A stretch of 64,000 nt of DNA, from positions 38,675,501 through 38,739,500 of the forward strand of contig OX485805.1 of assembly GCA_950295325.1 (NCBI GenBank), in the 5' to 3' direction. The notes beneath the pieces are model-generated. The model made no database searches. It saw only the letters and a program-made list of their open reading frames with translations, and was not told where the DNA came from. Shown piece by piece: positions 46,723-60,000 of this stretch. The stretch's first letter is position 1. Every line of letters starts with the position of its first letter. The stretch comes from Polytrichum commune (Eukaryota; Streptophyta; Polytrichopsida; Polytrichales; Polytrichaceae). Made by a program: the position numbers and the translations under genes.

Positions 46723-48448
46723 ATGATGGCGACCAAGTCGGTGATGTTGGTGGTTTTGATATGTGGGGGTATGTTGTTGGAGGCAGCCGATGCGCAAGGG
46801 ACTTGTAGCGCCAACGCGCCATGCCCAGACTCCAACAATTGTTGCAGCAAATGGGGTTACTGCGGCACCGGCGACCCTTATTGCGGTGAAGGTTGTATAT
46901 CGGGGCCGTGTACAGCAGGAGGAGGAGGAGAAGGAGGAGGAGGGGGTGTTACCCCTCCGAGCGGTAGCGGTCTCGGTGCCACGCTAACCAAGAGCTTGTA
47001 CGAGAAATTGTTCCCCGGCCACCTCGCATTTTATGCTTACGACAAGCTCATCGAAGCTGCCAAGGTGTTCCCGCAGTTCGGCACGACAGGTGACGAGAAC
47101 ACCAGGAAGAAGGAGATCGCTGCATTTGCTGCGCACATTTGGCAAGAGACTTCAGGTCAGCACCACCAATTAGCCTAAGCCTCAATGACTGAGTGTCGGA
47201 GATACTTACAGGTGGACCGATCGAGTCGCTCCTTCCGATGATGCCTTTTGGCATGGTTGAGAGCAGCTTCAATTTACTTGTTGTGTAGTAAATTAACAGG
47301 GGAATACCTGATCGTCAAGTGGAAAGCACATTGCAACGACATCGAGTTCGGAAGATTGCAGGGACTGTGACGATCAACGTCCATTGCATCCAATCTCTTG
47401 AATTGCATTGCCTTGCCTTGCTGGCCCGTTGGTTTGTGGTCGATCCCACCGCTTTCGATGTCATTGTTAATATGCGTCATCACTCTGTTCTACTTACGGC
47501 ATCAACATTGCTGAGCAATAATTTCTCTGCTGCTGATGACTTCAGGGCTGAAGAAAGTCAGAGAGGATAATCAAGGAGACTACTGCGACAGCAGCAGACC
47601 AGAGTTTCCATGCAATGGACACAAATTCTACGGCCGCGGGCCCCTGCAACTATCCTGGTACTTACTTACTCTTCGAAGATTCAATCATCATCATCATCAG
47701 TTACGAACTTAGGATCGCTTGATTGTAAGGTTTGGACGAAGTGTCTCGAATTTGAATACGTGTCCTGTAATTTATGTGTACTTTTTGAGCCACCCATATT
47801 GTTCTTACCTTACTCGAACAACCGACGCTCATCCGAAAGCTAAAGCGTCACCAGAACTCGTCACAAAGTTTCACTCTTGTAGGCACTCTATCATCCATAT
47901 TGCCTAGATTTCGTCCATAAATTGATCGGTTACAACTGATACCCAGCTCGAGTAGGTGGACGACGAGTGAGCCGCGCTCCTCTCGTTGGGGTTACCTAGT
48001 CCATACATACTTGTTGCTAAAGATGAAAGCTAATGTCTGCATCAATGATCATCACAGGAACTACAACTACGGGACTTGCGGGAAGGCCCTCGGACTGAAC
48101 CTCCTCGGCAACCCGGACTTGGTGGCCACGGATGCTCTGGTCTCCTTCAAGGCGAGTCTGTGGTTCTGGAACGACTACGGAGACAGCAAGATCCCCAACA
48201 TTCACAGCGTCATAACAGGCAAGTGGAGCCCTACCAATGATGACAAAAATGCCAACCGCTACCCAGGCTTCGGGCTCACCATCGACATCATCAACGGAGG
48301 CTTGGAGTGCAACAAAGACAGCGAAGCCGCCAACAACCGCGTGAATTACTACAAAAAGTTTTGTAGCGAAATGGGAGTGAGCCCTGGCTCCAACGTTGAC
48401 TGCAAGAAGATGAAACCCTTCTACGGCGTCAACGTCGCCACATTTTGA
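46723..48448 (+). CDS. chitin-binding class GH19 chitinase
   Basis: Three exons, 46723-47155, 47546-47657 and 48058-48448, give 311 residues; both introns are GT-AG, with phases 1 and 2. A signal peptide (VMLVVLICGGMLLEAADAQ) directs secretion. Residues about 26-63 form a hevein-type chitin-binding domain with eight Cys (NNCCSKWGYCGTG, YCGEGC). A Gly-rich hinge follows (GGGGEGGGGG), then the GH19 catalytic domain: IWQETS with the general-acid Glu, VREDNQGDYC with the probable second Glu, the substrate-cleft block FYGRGPLQLSWNYNYG split by intron 2, and a Cys pair near the C-terminus. It hydrolyses beta-1,4-GlcNAc links in fungal walls, outside the cell or in the vacuole. The segment between the two Glu blocks is shorter than in class I enzymes. 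The second Met (46726) is an equally good start. Exons are much richer in G+C than the surroundings. Confidence 0.95.
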
Positions 48449-48512
48449 GCAGGCCGGGAGCTAGTAAAGCTCTGCATCACCATCGCCATCCGTGTGGTAG
48501 TTAAGGATGGGT

Positions 48513-49038
48513 TGAAGACAAACTAGCAGGGATAAAAGTAAGCTAGCAAGAGTACTTGGTGAGGAGTATGTCATGGTGAAGGAGAGTCTGACATGAGGCA
48601 GTAGCACTTGTCCCATACCCCTAGTCTGGGAACATGTTTTGGGTACACTTGCAGCTATGATCAAGGGTGAAGCGTTCCTCAATCACCTTAGATTTGAGGA
48701 TCGGTGTTGTCTCTCTGAGGAAGGGTAACAGAGAGCATCGACCTGGATGTAACTGCCTATCGAAATGTATAGTGTGATCTAGATGTAGCATCAAAGACAA
48801 CTTTGTAAGGACAAACCATCAAGAGTATTGGTGAGGAGTAAGCAATGAAGAAGAGTCCGACAGGAGGTAGTATCACTTGACCCATAGCCCTCGTCCGTAA
48901 ACATGTTACGGGCTCACATGTGAGCTTGCGGCTTTGATCAAGGGTGATGTGTCCCTCAATCACGTCAATGTAGCGTTGGCGTCGTCACTCTCTAAAGAAG
49001 AGTAAACACGTAGCATCGACCTAGATGTAACTGGATAT
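48513..49038. repeat. 270-bp direct duplication 3' of chitinase
   Basis: Diverged direct units at about 48513-48760 and 48793-49038. Both contain GTGAGGAGTA, GTAGNATCACTTG-CCCATA, AACATGTT, GATCAAGGGTGA, CCTCAATCAC and AGCATCGACCT-GATGTAACTG. Confidence 0.8.
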
Positions 49039-50076
49039 ATCCAAAATAAAGGTTGTCGATTATGATGTAGTTATTGAACTCAAATGTCCAATCTTGTAGA
49101 TTTGAAGTGGGTTGAGAGACAGATAACACGGTCTTGTGCTAAAGTCCCTGAATGCAAAATCTTTGTGCAAACGAACATACTAGAAGTCACAATATTAGAG
49201 TTTTGCGTAAAGTCTTTGTGATCAAACTCTCGATCGGTCCATCGGCTTGAATGTGAGTTTGAGACATAATTTGTAAATACCACCTAAGTTTTCTTAAGGC
49301 TTAAATTAACATGCTCGAAGATTGGTGACGGGCAATGAAAAAATCGGTTTTCTAAGTTGTCATACTCTAATGGGTGGGCCATGCTAGTTAGGCTTGCATA
49401 GGTTGATCCACAATTTAAGATGGGTCTCACAGGCAAACCTTATTTTAGATACCAAAGTTTTGGGATTGGAGGGCCTCTTTTTTTGGGCACAAATTGAAAA
49501 CTTAATTGCAAGAAAGAACCCAAAATACAACCAACACAACCCATGTGGAAATCAAGAATTAATGCCCATATGTGGCCTATCCTTCCACGTGACAACTAAG
49601 TCACTCCATGTCACAATAAGGCCAAGTGCATCGCAATTCCACACACAATAAGGAGTTTTTTCATATGAATACACCTTGCCCCCTAGATACACCTTCCACA
49701 CCTATTATTGTGAGTTGAAAGTTAGTGTGGGTACAAATATTATGGCCCACTATATTTTATGTGTGGGTTGAAAATAAAGGTGGCGTATAAATAGATTAAA
49801 ATATGTTAAGTACATAACATCATAAAATCATTATTCTTAAATAATAGTTTGGTACAAGATAAGATTCATGCTAATCAACAATTCATAACATGTAAGAAGA
49901 ATATTGGTTCTATAATCATGGTTTTGAACATATGATATTGTGAACTTCAAACATGGGCCATGGCATGGGTCAGATAATGTTCAATTGATCAAATTTATGG
50001 GCCACGGTAATAGGTGTGAAATGTGTAGCGAAGTTGCACATATAGGTCCAGTCCAGTCCAGTCCACATGTTGGGAA
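49039..50076. other. intergenic, no gene recognised
   Basis: No domain, RNA gene or bounded repeat seen. Confidence 0.5.
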
Positions 50077-52997
50077 CACGGGGGGTCACTCCATTGTCAA
50101 GTTGAACACCACGTGCGATCAAAAAAAACTTCTTATGGTAAGTTGCACCACCAAAATGGGTCAAAATTTTATCAATTTTTTTTCATGAGTAGATATACAC
50201 AGTACCTATGACATAGTGTGAGCTAGAATCACCCCCACCCTTAGTTGCGTCCTAGCCCGGGTGAGGGATCATCCACCACATTCTAATATGCAAATAACAA
50301 TTGCACCCAATGAAAGAGGATTGGAAGAAGTGGTGTGTATAACACCTTTCTTTCTTTATTAACTCATGCGAGCATTCACAAATGCTTGGGTCTCATACAA
50401 TGCCAATCCAAGGCGAACCCTTCTAATTCCCTCTACACCCAACACCAACAATTCCACCTTTCCCTCCCGGATGCACTTCACCTGCCACGGCCCATACAGT
50501 CTACCTACCCCTTTTCTTCAAGCAAATACCAACAATTCTTTGTTAGGCCAGTGTAAAGTCTAGTTTAACTAGGATCCTAATGCAGTAATATTGAGAGGCA
50601 CGTGTTCTACTGCTGCCTGCTTGTCTAAGCACCTACTCGCTCAACCGTCGATCCACCGAATGCCTCCCATGTGCACCTCCTCCTTCGAGCTTTCCGCTGA
50701 GCTGGGACATCCAGCGGCAAGGACCTCACCGTTGCCTCCAGTATAGGCAGATGTCTGCAATTGGCCCTTGAATCGATTTGCTCAACTTGGGATCCTACTC
50801 TGTTCCATGGTTCGTCCACCTGCCGGGACCCATCCTCCCCACTCCGAACCACACTGGATTCCAAAGTCTCTCACACCCTGATCCTTGGTACGTTGCCTGC
50901 TCATTCCTGTTTGCTCGTGCATCTGCACAATGACCGCCGCCACCTTCCTAGCACGACCTTTGATCGTCTACTCGTCCCCCCCCCCCCCCCCCGTCTTCTC
51001 TTCGAACTGCTCAGATCACTTAACCTCGCCATTCCCAGTGTTGATCCCTGCCGGTAGTTGCACGATCACGGGACCCTGCCCACATTTCTCAACGCTCCGG
51101 ATGGACCAATTCTCGCACACCAATGCGTGCCTCCTCAATTCCAGAATTTTGTGACCAAGCTCCACCGCCCAATCCCTCTCTCCTCCAGACTGGGGCAACT
51201 TCCCCCCCCCCCCCCCCCGTCTTAATTCCTGCAACCTTCCCTACCCGGTCATCCAAGGTTTTTGAGCAGCAATGAGCGCTCCAGATCGAGAGCCGACGTG
51301 GCCTGAAAGGTGCGCCGTTCAAAGGAAAAAACCAAAGGAAAACGGGGCAGGGGGAGCGCTTACAACCCACAGCAGACGGTGGTGAAACAGAAAATAACCG
51401 TTCGTCATCTCTCCTGCGTCCAGGACACTTGATTCATCTGGGCAGCATCTTACCTCCCTTCTTGAGCCCCGGCGAAGAGATTCGACCTATCGCCGACCTT
51501 CTTCGACCCGACCTACCGATCGGCCGTCTGTCAAACTCATCCGATGTCACTATTGCAGCGACTCCTCCCCTTCCTGTTCCGTTCCACGCTGGTCTCCCCG
51601 AAATGTTGCTAGACAAGCTCCCGATTTCCGAAGTTGGCCGTCAGTAGCCGCCCTTCTACGTTTTCCAAACTCCGATGTCGCCCTTACGGATCGGCTCTAT
51701 CACCGATCCTCACGGAGCTTCTTCTCCGGCCTTCCTTCACCCTCCTGGAGTGCACTACATACTTCTATCTCTCATCATCTGTGGCCCTCCCCTTGTCACC
51801 CTATGGATTTTGTTTGTTTTCATGAACCCCACACTATCCTCTCCGAGGCTCCTCGTAGAGGCAGGGCTTCGCCCTCTTGACCTTCTCCTACTCCCTCTAC
51901 CTCTAACATGCATCAATACTCAACCGGACAGGGCTTCGCCCTCTCTCCCCTCCCCTTCCTCTCTAAGCATGCATAATGAGCTCTCTACCTCCTACCTCCC
52001 GAGACCCCTCCAACCTCTACCTTTTTTCCCGGGTTGCCCGGCATCTTTCGGGCCGCCCGAGAGAAAAAACGGGTTAAGACCTTTTCCCTTGGCCTCTCCC
52101 CCTTCCAAACCCACTTTCCTTATTCTTCACTTGACTTCTTCTCCCCCTAGACTCATAGATAAATAGAACAAATAGATAGATAGATAAGATAAAAGTAACC
52201 CACCATAGTTGTTAGCAAGTAATCACGCTCGTGTTATGGTATAAGTTGAGGGTTGTTGTGGTTGTGGTCACCAAGTCATGTTTCCTCGGTTGGTTGAGGA
52301 AGGATGTTAGTATTACACTTAGCCGGTCCGAGTTCGATTCCCGTGGAGTTCGTCCGACCGCTTAGTGCCTTACACATGACTTGGCTAGTGATTTCTAGGC
52401 AGGAAATTAGTATCCAACCAACCGGCTCTTACCCATCCTCCTGAGCTATCCGTGTAAATATCATTCAATAAATAACGGTCATCGTCATGACCCCCCCTTT
52501 TATTCTATTGGTTTTCCTTGGTCCTTCTAAGCATGCTTTTACTAGACTCCCCATGAAACGCTTATGCCTTATTCCCCTTTAGTCCCCTAAGGTTAATTTC
52601 TCTCCAAGTTCCTAATCCCACCGAGATATTTAACACCTTACCTTTCCCATCACCTGCTAGTTCTATCAAGCATGAAATCGACGTGTTAGCCATGTTTTTT
52701 GCGATTAAGGATTAATGTGAGTACGATTTCGGGCTCACACATAGTTAAAAGTGGAAACTAAATTTGATGATTTGTTTTTTTCATAAAACATACCGTTTCT
52801 AACTAGAATGACACAGAATTGAACTAAAACAATTACTAAAAAAAATATGACTACAAATATACAAAAGATACTATCAATGGTTATGTATATGTAGAAAAAA
52901 TATTTTAAATTTTAAAATTATATATGGCATGTAATATAGGGGTAGCAAACTTTGTCCGCACGTGGTGTCAACTTGACAATGAAGTGACCTCCCTGTG
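50077..52997. mobile_element. hAT-type MITE, copy 2, split by an LTR
   Basis: The left half (50077-50216) and right half (52740-52997) together match the MITE at 26158-26567 almost base for base. The outer 8-bp duplication GTTGGGAA is perfect (50069-50076 and 52998-53005). The ends begin CACGGGGGGTCACTCC and CACAGGGAGGTCACTTC. The middle is occupied by the insertion at 50217-52739. Confidence 0.93.
50217..52739. mobile_element. probable solo LTR (2.5 kb) fossil
   Basis: The insertion begins TGTGAGC and ends GCTCACA, and a 5-bp duplication CATAG lies on both sides (50212-50216 and 52740-52744). TG...CA ends with a 5-bp duplication mark an LTR retrotransposon. No polymerase or capsid-like coding sequence is found, so a solo LTR or a coding-free LTR element is likely, perhaps Ty3/gypsy-type given the length. 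The plus strand is rich in C runs (50977-50992, 51200-51217) and CTC phrases. Being inside a MITE, it is younger than that MITE. Confidence 0.65.
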
Positions 52998-54809
52998 GTT
53001 GGGAATACCTAGCAAATCAAATTGGTTGCAATGATCATGCTTGATAATTTCTTAGTATGGTAGATGGCCCATTTATCTAGGCTATGGATTCATGGTGTCT
53101 ACGTAAACTCATTTGTTGGAAAGGTGAAAGCGTCATGAACTATTTTATAAAGTGAAAATTTCCTTCTTCTTTTTAACGATTTGACACAAAAAATAACATC
53201 ATAGACTTCGAAGTAGTATAGATAGATCCAACCATAGTCAATCAGCCCTCAAACCTACATGGGACTTTACTTTACTTTACTAGAGCCCCTTCATCCATCA
53301 TGGATGAGTTTATATGGACACCACAAACCCAAAACCATCTCTCTTTGAGTACGGTGTGTGCAATTCACCATGCCCATCCAACAAATATGTAGTCTTGACA
53401 TCAATGTAGTTGATGCCAACCTTGCTCTCCCTAATGTTGCCACAAATTTCATCCTCAAGGACCTTAGTACGGATTTTTTAGTCTAGGACTCTTGCCACTC
53501 ATTTTGAGTTTCTTCCTCTGTTGATAGTGGCTTCACCTCCACATGGTAGTGACCAACATTGTTCCAAGAACCTCCACATGGCAACGACCACCTTTGTTCC
53601 GAGCACCTCCTCTGCATAAGTTATGTGCCAACATTCAAGCCATCAAACCAAGATTTGAACATCAAAGTTATTTGTAAAGAAAGTAGATGAAACCACAGGG
53701 TTTAGTCCCAAACCATGAGTTAATGAGAATCAACGCAAAGTCACCCAAGTTTTCTTAATGCTTAGGTTATCATACAGTACATTAAGAGTGGTGTCGGGCT
53801 ATTAAAAATCGACTTTCTAAGGGATGTAGGCCGTTTGCCCACCAAATTGTAGCAAAAATGTAGATTCCACTTGAAGTCAATTTGTGCTCTCAACGGTTGA
53901 GATTGCACAGATTGACCCCAAGTGACTTGGGACTAGGTCTTGGGACCCATGTGAAGTGGCCCTTAATTCCCTCTCTCCGCTCTTACAGGTTAAGCTTACT
54001 GATCCAAAAATACAACAATATACAAGCAAAATGAAAATAATGTATAAAAGGCAACAGCCTTTCAACCAAGGACCATGACATTGACAATCATGTTGCATGC
54101 TATAATGCCAGGTGTTGCAATTCCCCATGCATGGTCACAAGTGGCCCCCTTGCCCTCCTCCATGACTTAAGCTTAGCTCCTATCATAATACATATGTATG
54201 AATCACTCCGGTCTCCACCCATTTCACTTGTTGTCATTTCCCCCAGCATCATGGAATTATGAACTCGGTACACTAAACATCCAATTTGAGGTACAAGTGT
54301 CTTATTCCACCATAGCAAAGAATATGGACACCTGCATTTGAGTGGTTAGGTGTGGATCTAAGAACGGACACCAAAAAAGACATGTGTTCAAAGGAGACTG
54401 GATTATGTGCTTAAAATATGCTATTCATTCTAGGTCCAATAGTCAACATGATCGGGGGACATGTGAGACCACTTAATGTGAGTTTCATGTAGGTTGTTTG
54501 CCCACTAGATTCTAGATAATAGTGGGTCTAAGGTGTTCACATGTAGTTAAGCACAAGCTGCAATCCAACCACATTTTGGTTGTCCGCTAAAATGTGGAGG
54601 GCCATTGATAGAGGCCGCTAGACTTCCATGCGCCCACTAAAGAATCTTTAACCTACAAGTGCTAGTCACCAAAGGATTAAGACCGGTTGAAAACTCAAGA
54701 GAAACAATGATGGTCTAGAACACCATCCTTGGTAACCAGGAAGGGGAGGTTAGTAGGTGGGCCCGGATTTGAGAAGGTGGGAGTAGCTAGTTGGCACATA
54801 CGAACCCTA
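52998..54809. other. intergenic, no gene recognised
   Basis: No recognisable gene; short frames only. Confidence 0.5.
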
Positions 54810-55220
54810 CCCGGGGGGTGCACTCTATTGTCAAGTTGAACACCACATGCGAACAAAAAAATCTACTTTTTCTAAGTTGCATCAACAAAATGGGTTAAAA
54901 TTTTATCAAAAAAAATTTAAGAGTACATATACATGGTATCTATTACATAGTAAAAATTGATAACCAAATTTGATAAAAAAAAATTTCTAGAAAACATACC
55001 GTTTCTAACTAGAATGATGCAGAATTGAACTAAAAAATTTACTAGAAAACATGGAGATGACTAAAAATTTCAAAAAATATATACAAAAGATATTATCAAT
55101 GGATATGTATATATAGAAAAAATATCATAATTTTTAAAATTATCTATGACATATAATATAGGGGTAGCAAACTTTGTTCGCATGTGGTTTTCAACTTGAC
55201 AATGGAGTGACCTCCCCATG
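54810..55220. mobile_element. hAT-type MITE, copy 3
   Basis: 411 bp, complete, ends CCCGGGGGGTGCACT and (inverted) CATGGGGAGGTCACT. The 8-bp duplication GAACCCTA is perfect (54802-54809 and 55221-55228). The interior is collinear with copies 1 and 2 but more diverged. Confidence 0.93.
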
Positions 55221-56779
55221 GAACCCTACCTTCCTAGATTCCGTCTACATTTGGGTGGGTTTGTCCTTATTCGCACTAGAATTTGGTGGGCAAGTGATCT
55301 ACATGGAAACTCACCCTTAATGAGCACAAGAATCTTCACTTTGATAATGAATAAGATGTTCATATGAGCTCTAAAATTATGAGGCAAATGGCTATGGACA
55401 CAATTTAGATTCGCCAATCATCCAGTTGAGTTTTTTTCATATCTAAAAGAAATGGGTGCAAAGAGAAAAATAAATGATTAACACACATCTACCTTAGTGC
55501 GGTCCACATTGTTTATCATCAACCCATGTTAATGTTTCTTTGCATCATTGGGTGGCCCAAAGCATGAAGGGTTTCAAATGACACTTGATGTTACATGACA
55601 AGTGATGAAGACCGCTCATGAAATACCAATATTAATGTCATGCTAAACCATTTGTCTAATGTAGTTACATAGATTAAACTCAAACATAAGTACACTAGAC
55701 TAATACTCATCCCTAGTTTTAATATGAACTTAAGTTGATATGCAGGATCCTTCAATAAAATTGTACATGCAACCATGTTCATAATATCATGTAATTGCAA
55801 CTTCATCTTTAAGCAATTAAGTTTATAGATTTACCATCCAAATATAATATACTAAATACGGATCATCATATTAAGTATTATAGCATTCAAATCTAAATAA
55901 AATATTCCATATGCCTCATAACACATAGATGTTATGAGAGTGTATTGACAAATTGAACATACAATTAAATTAGAGGATTGTTAAAGCGACCACAATCAAT
56001 ATGTAAGGTGTCAACTAGGCTTTGACTTGTCATCCAAGTTGGCCAGATTTACTATTTCTAACATAGAGTTGGTACCTTGCTCATCTTCATGTGTGCAATG
56101 AGAAATCAAATTTGGACATATCATGTGACTGCACAACACATCTTTGTGATCGTTTTAACAAACTACATGGTCGATTTAACAATTCCCTTGAATTGACCAA
56201 AAACTTCATAGTTTGAAAATACGTCCAATTTGTATATCTACATACAACTTATTAGAGAGTTGCCGGGAGGGTTATTACATGTGACATGCACTAGGGCTAG
56301 TGCATTGCACCATATAACACATCAATGCCATGCAATTAAATGTCATGGCACACCTACATAAATCTCATAAGTGCCTTACGAGTTTAAATTCATCGACATT
56401 TCTTTGTTCCATGGCAATGGAGGGGATCGCACTTCCGCCAATTTTTGGGCATGCCTACAATGGACTTAATGATTAGTTGCTAAGTAGACCAAGTCAATGC
56501 CCAACATTGCAAGCCTCTCAATTTGTGTCAAAATTTATCTTGAATTCCCAAATCAAATCTACAAGTGAATTTTGGCTTATATGTGACAACACGATCTACT
56601 CATCTTCAATTAAAGATCTCTTAGCTACGGTGGGCAATATGGCCATCTTTGATTATGCCAGTTTTGGTGCATGATCCTCAATCCAAATGTCAATTTTTTT
56701 GTTTTTATTACCATTTTGTGTCATTTGATTGGAAGCTAGAAGGTCTCATCAAATGCTAAGTTCATTTTATGGTAGCACC
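55221..56779. other. intergenic, no gene recognised
   Basis: AT-rich, with no domain or bounded repeat seen. Confidence 0.5.
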
Positions 56780-57045
56780 TATTGGAATCAATAAGAAATA
56801 AGATTGCACAAGCATAGACACCTCTACAAAGTTATACGAACAATGCTTGGAGTGAGATAGTCTCATGTTCTCCTTGCTTTGCATTTTATTGTTTTCTTCT
56901 TTTCATTGGTTCATACAAACAATATGGCATAACTCGTATCCCTCTTCAGACAAGCATGGTAGCCTTACTCTAACCTTATTCTTTCTCATGTTTCTTCCTT
57001 TATATTCCTATTGACTACGAGCAATCTAATACTCTACCCTCTACA
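56780..57045 (-). repeat. 3' LTR of the copia fossil
   Basis: 266 bp; on the minus strand it begins TGTAGAGGGTAGAG and ends TTGATTCCAATA. A purine-rich tract (AAAGTGGGAG on the minus strand) precedes it. Confidence 0.92.
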
Positions 57046-60000
57046 CTCCCACTTTGCGAGTAGTCAAAGGCTTCTAAACCCATTGCTTTTGTTAATGTTT
57101 GATGCCTATCCTTTGCAAGTGGTTTAGTTAGCACATCCACTATCATATCCTCCGTAGGACAATACTTCAAACATATCTCTTGGTTTTTTAGTTTCTCTCT
57201 AATGAAGTGATGTTGTACATCGATATGTTTGGTGCGAGAATGGTGTGTGGGATTTTTTGCAAGTGCTATGCATCCTTGATTGTCACACATAATGGATGTT
57301 GGTCCTTCTTACAGATATCCCACATCCGACAAAAGTTGCCTAAGCCAAACCACTTCCTTAATACAATGGCTAGTAGCCATGTACTCCGCCTTCGTCGTAG
57401 ACAATGCAATATTTGGTTGTTTCTTGCATTTCCAGGAAATGACTCCAACGCCAACAAAAACTACATACCCCGTGGTGGATCGCCGGTCATTTTGTATCTC
57501 CCCCCCCCCCCCCCAATCTGCATTGCAAAAACATCTCAAGACAATATCCTTGCCTCCAAGCCATAATTTGAAGTCCAAAGTGCCCTTTAAATACCTCATG
57601 ATGCGTTTTACGGCCATCCAATGCGGTAGACTTGTCGCAACCCTTGCTAGAGCCCTTAACAATCTTGGTCATTTTTCAATTCTAGCAAGGATCACGAGTG
57701 CTAACCCTTCGCATTCCGCCATGCGAATGGTAAGCTCCCCATACGGCAGACCTTTTAGCCCATAGGAAGGGGACCAACTCTCCTACACTTGCATTCGGGA
57801 CTCACCCCTTAATTGATAACCAATGGTATTTTGGACACTCCTCATGAAGAGGTGTGCGACAAGACCAGCCTTCGACATAAATTGGCTCACCGTACTTACC
57901 GCAAATGCAATATCAACCCTCGTGGCCACCATTGCATACATGAGAGATCCTACTCCGGCCTTGTATGGAATACGTTCCATTTTCCTTTGAACATTCACAA
58001 ATTCCTCATCCGGAAGTTTTAACAATTTAAAGTTCACATTGAACGGAGTTCCGACCAGTTTATATTCTTTCATATTAAAACGCTTGAGGATCTCTTCAAT
58101 ATAGCTTCTTTGGTGCATAGTAATGGTACGGGCTTCTCTATTCCATTCAAATTCCACTCCTAGGTCATAATGCAATTCTTAAAGATTGTTCATCTCAATT
58201 TTTTTCCTGAGTTCCGATTTGAGCCACTTCAATGGGGTTACATTGCTTGCTAATATGATCAAATCATTCACGTAGAGAATTGCCACTAAAAAATACTCAC
58301 CCGTTTGTTTTACGTACAACAATTGATCTGCTCGGCTCCTACAAAAACCCTCCTTAATGAAGAATGAATCGATACAGTGGTACCACGCCCTCGGCGATTG
58401 CTTGAGCCCGTATAAAACCTTCTTGGATTTGCACACAAGATCTTCTTTCTTTTTTTGTACGAAACCCTCCAGTTGGTCCATACATATCTCCACCTCCAAT
58501 ATTTCATTCAAAAATGTCATTTTTACATTCATTTGGTGAATCACCCAATTTATAGCCACTCTTAATGCAAGAATGCATCTAATGGTGATAATTTGGCCAC
58601 GGGAACAAAGGTCTCATTAAAATTCACTCCGACTACTTAAAAATATTCTTTTGCTACTAATCATGTCTTAAACCTAAAAAATTCACCCAATGCATCCTTC
58701 TTAGTGTGGAATACTCATTTGCATCCTACACTCTTGCGATCTTTTGGAAGCTTGGTCAATTCCCACGTATCATTGGTCATGAGCGAGTCACACTCCTCTT
58801 GCATTGCGGCCTTTCACTTGTTCGTATCTTTGGATCTCAACGCTTCATACAAATTCAAAAGATCGTCCAACAATGCCACATTGGCCCATTCTTCGCCGTG
58901 TTGGGGTAGAATGTGGTTCTTCTATCATTCTACTAGCCGACGCCGCAGCCTCGTAGGATATCTTCCATCCTTGCCGAATCTCTCAACGTGGCCATTATTC
59001 TCCGCGGGAATTTCGATTGCCTCATCAATTGTAACCAAGTGATCTACTTCCTCCTTGCGCTCCTCATCATCATCACATGAAGATGATTTGGAAGATTTGT
59101 CTACAACAAATGTCATAAGGCCTTCATTTCTCCCACTTGGACACATCTTTAAAGCGTTTCCAATGTTCGTGTCATCTTCCACGAATGCCACGTCTCTAAC
59201 TTTTATGATTTTTTTAGTTTACAAACACATTAGCCTATAGGCCTTCATCACCTCACAATAACCCAAAAACATTCTTTTTTTGTGCCCTTTGCATCAAGCT
59301 TATCTCTTTGTCCATTTGGCGTAAATGACGCACCCAAACACACCCATGTGTGCAATGCAAGGCCTCCTTCCGCTTCACGTTTCTTCGGGTGCAATGGAAT
59401 CCAACGCCCTTGTTGGACAACGATATCCTATGTAAACCGCATTAACCACCGCTTCTATCCAAAATGATTTGTTGAAGTTTTCAGCATGAAACATACTCCT
59501 TATCATTTTCACGATGGTACGATTTGCACGCTCCGCCAATCCATTTTGTTGTGGCGTATGTGAGATAGATGTTTGCTTCTTGATACCATGATCCTTCAAA
59601 AAATGATTGAATGCCTTAGAAACAAAGTCCCCGCCATTGTCCGACCGAAATGTTTTAATTTTATACTTCGATTGTGTCTCTACAAGTGCCTTCAGCTCCT
59701 TGAACTTCTCAAAGCAATCCTCTTTGGATTTCAACACATACAACCACATCTTCTTTAAAAAATCATCAATGAAAATTATAAAATACCTTGCACCACCCAT
59801 GGATGTAATGCTACTAAGGCCACAAACAAAGGAATGCGTGATTTCCAAAGGTTTGGTCGCTCACCCTCGTCCCTCATTCGGAAACGCAGCCCTATGTTGT
59901 TTGCCTTCAATGCATGCTTCACAAAGCAACGAGGATGTGGCCTAAAAATAATTGCCAAGGTTCATAACACTAACCATGTTTCAGAGTGTATGAATATTCT

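Noticed and set aside
46526-46822. Minus-strand frames with repeated Pro/Asn/Ser peptides
   Set aside because: Translation of the 22-bp minisatellite.
51675-52166. 163-codon Pro/Ser/Leu-rich frame
   Set aside because: Lies in CTC-rich solo-LTR-like DNA; composition explains the open frame.
52322-52352. B-box-like GAGTTCGATTCCCG inside the probable solo LTR
   Set aside because: No A box at proper spacing and no foldable tRNA; kept only as a possible SINE scrap.
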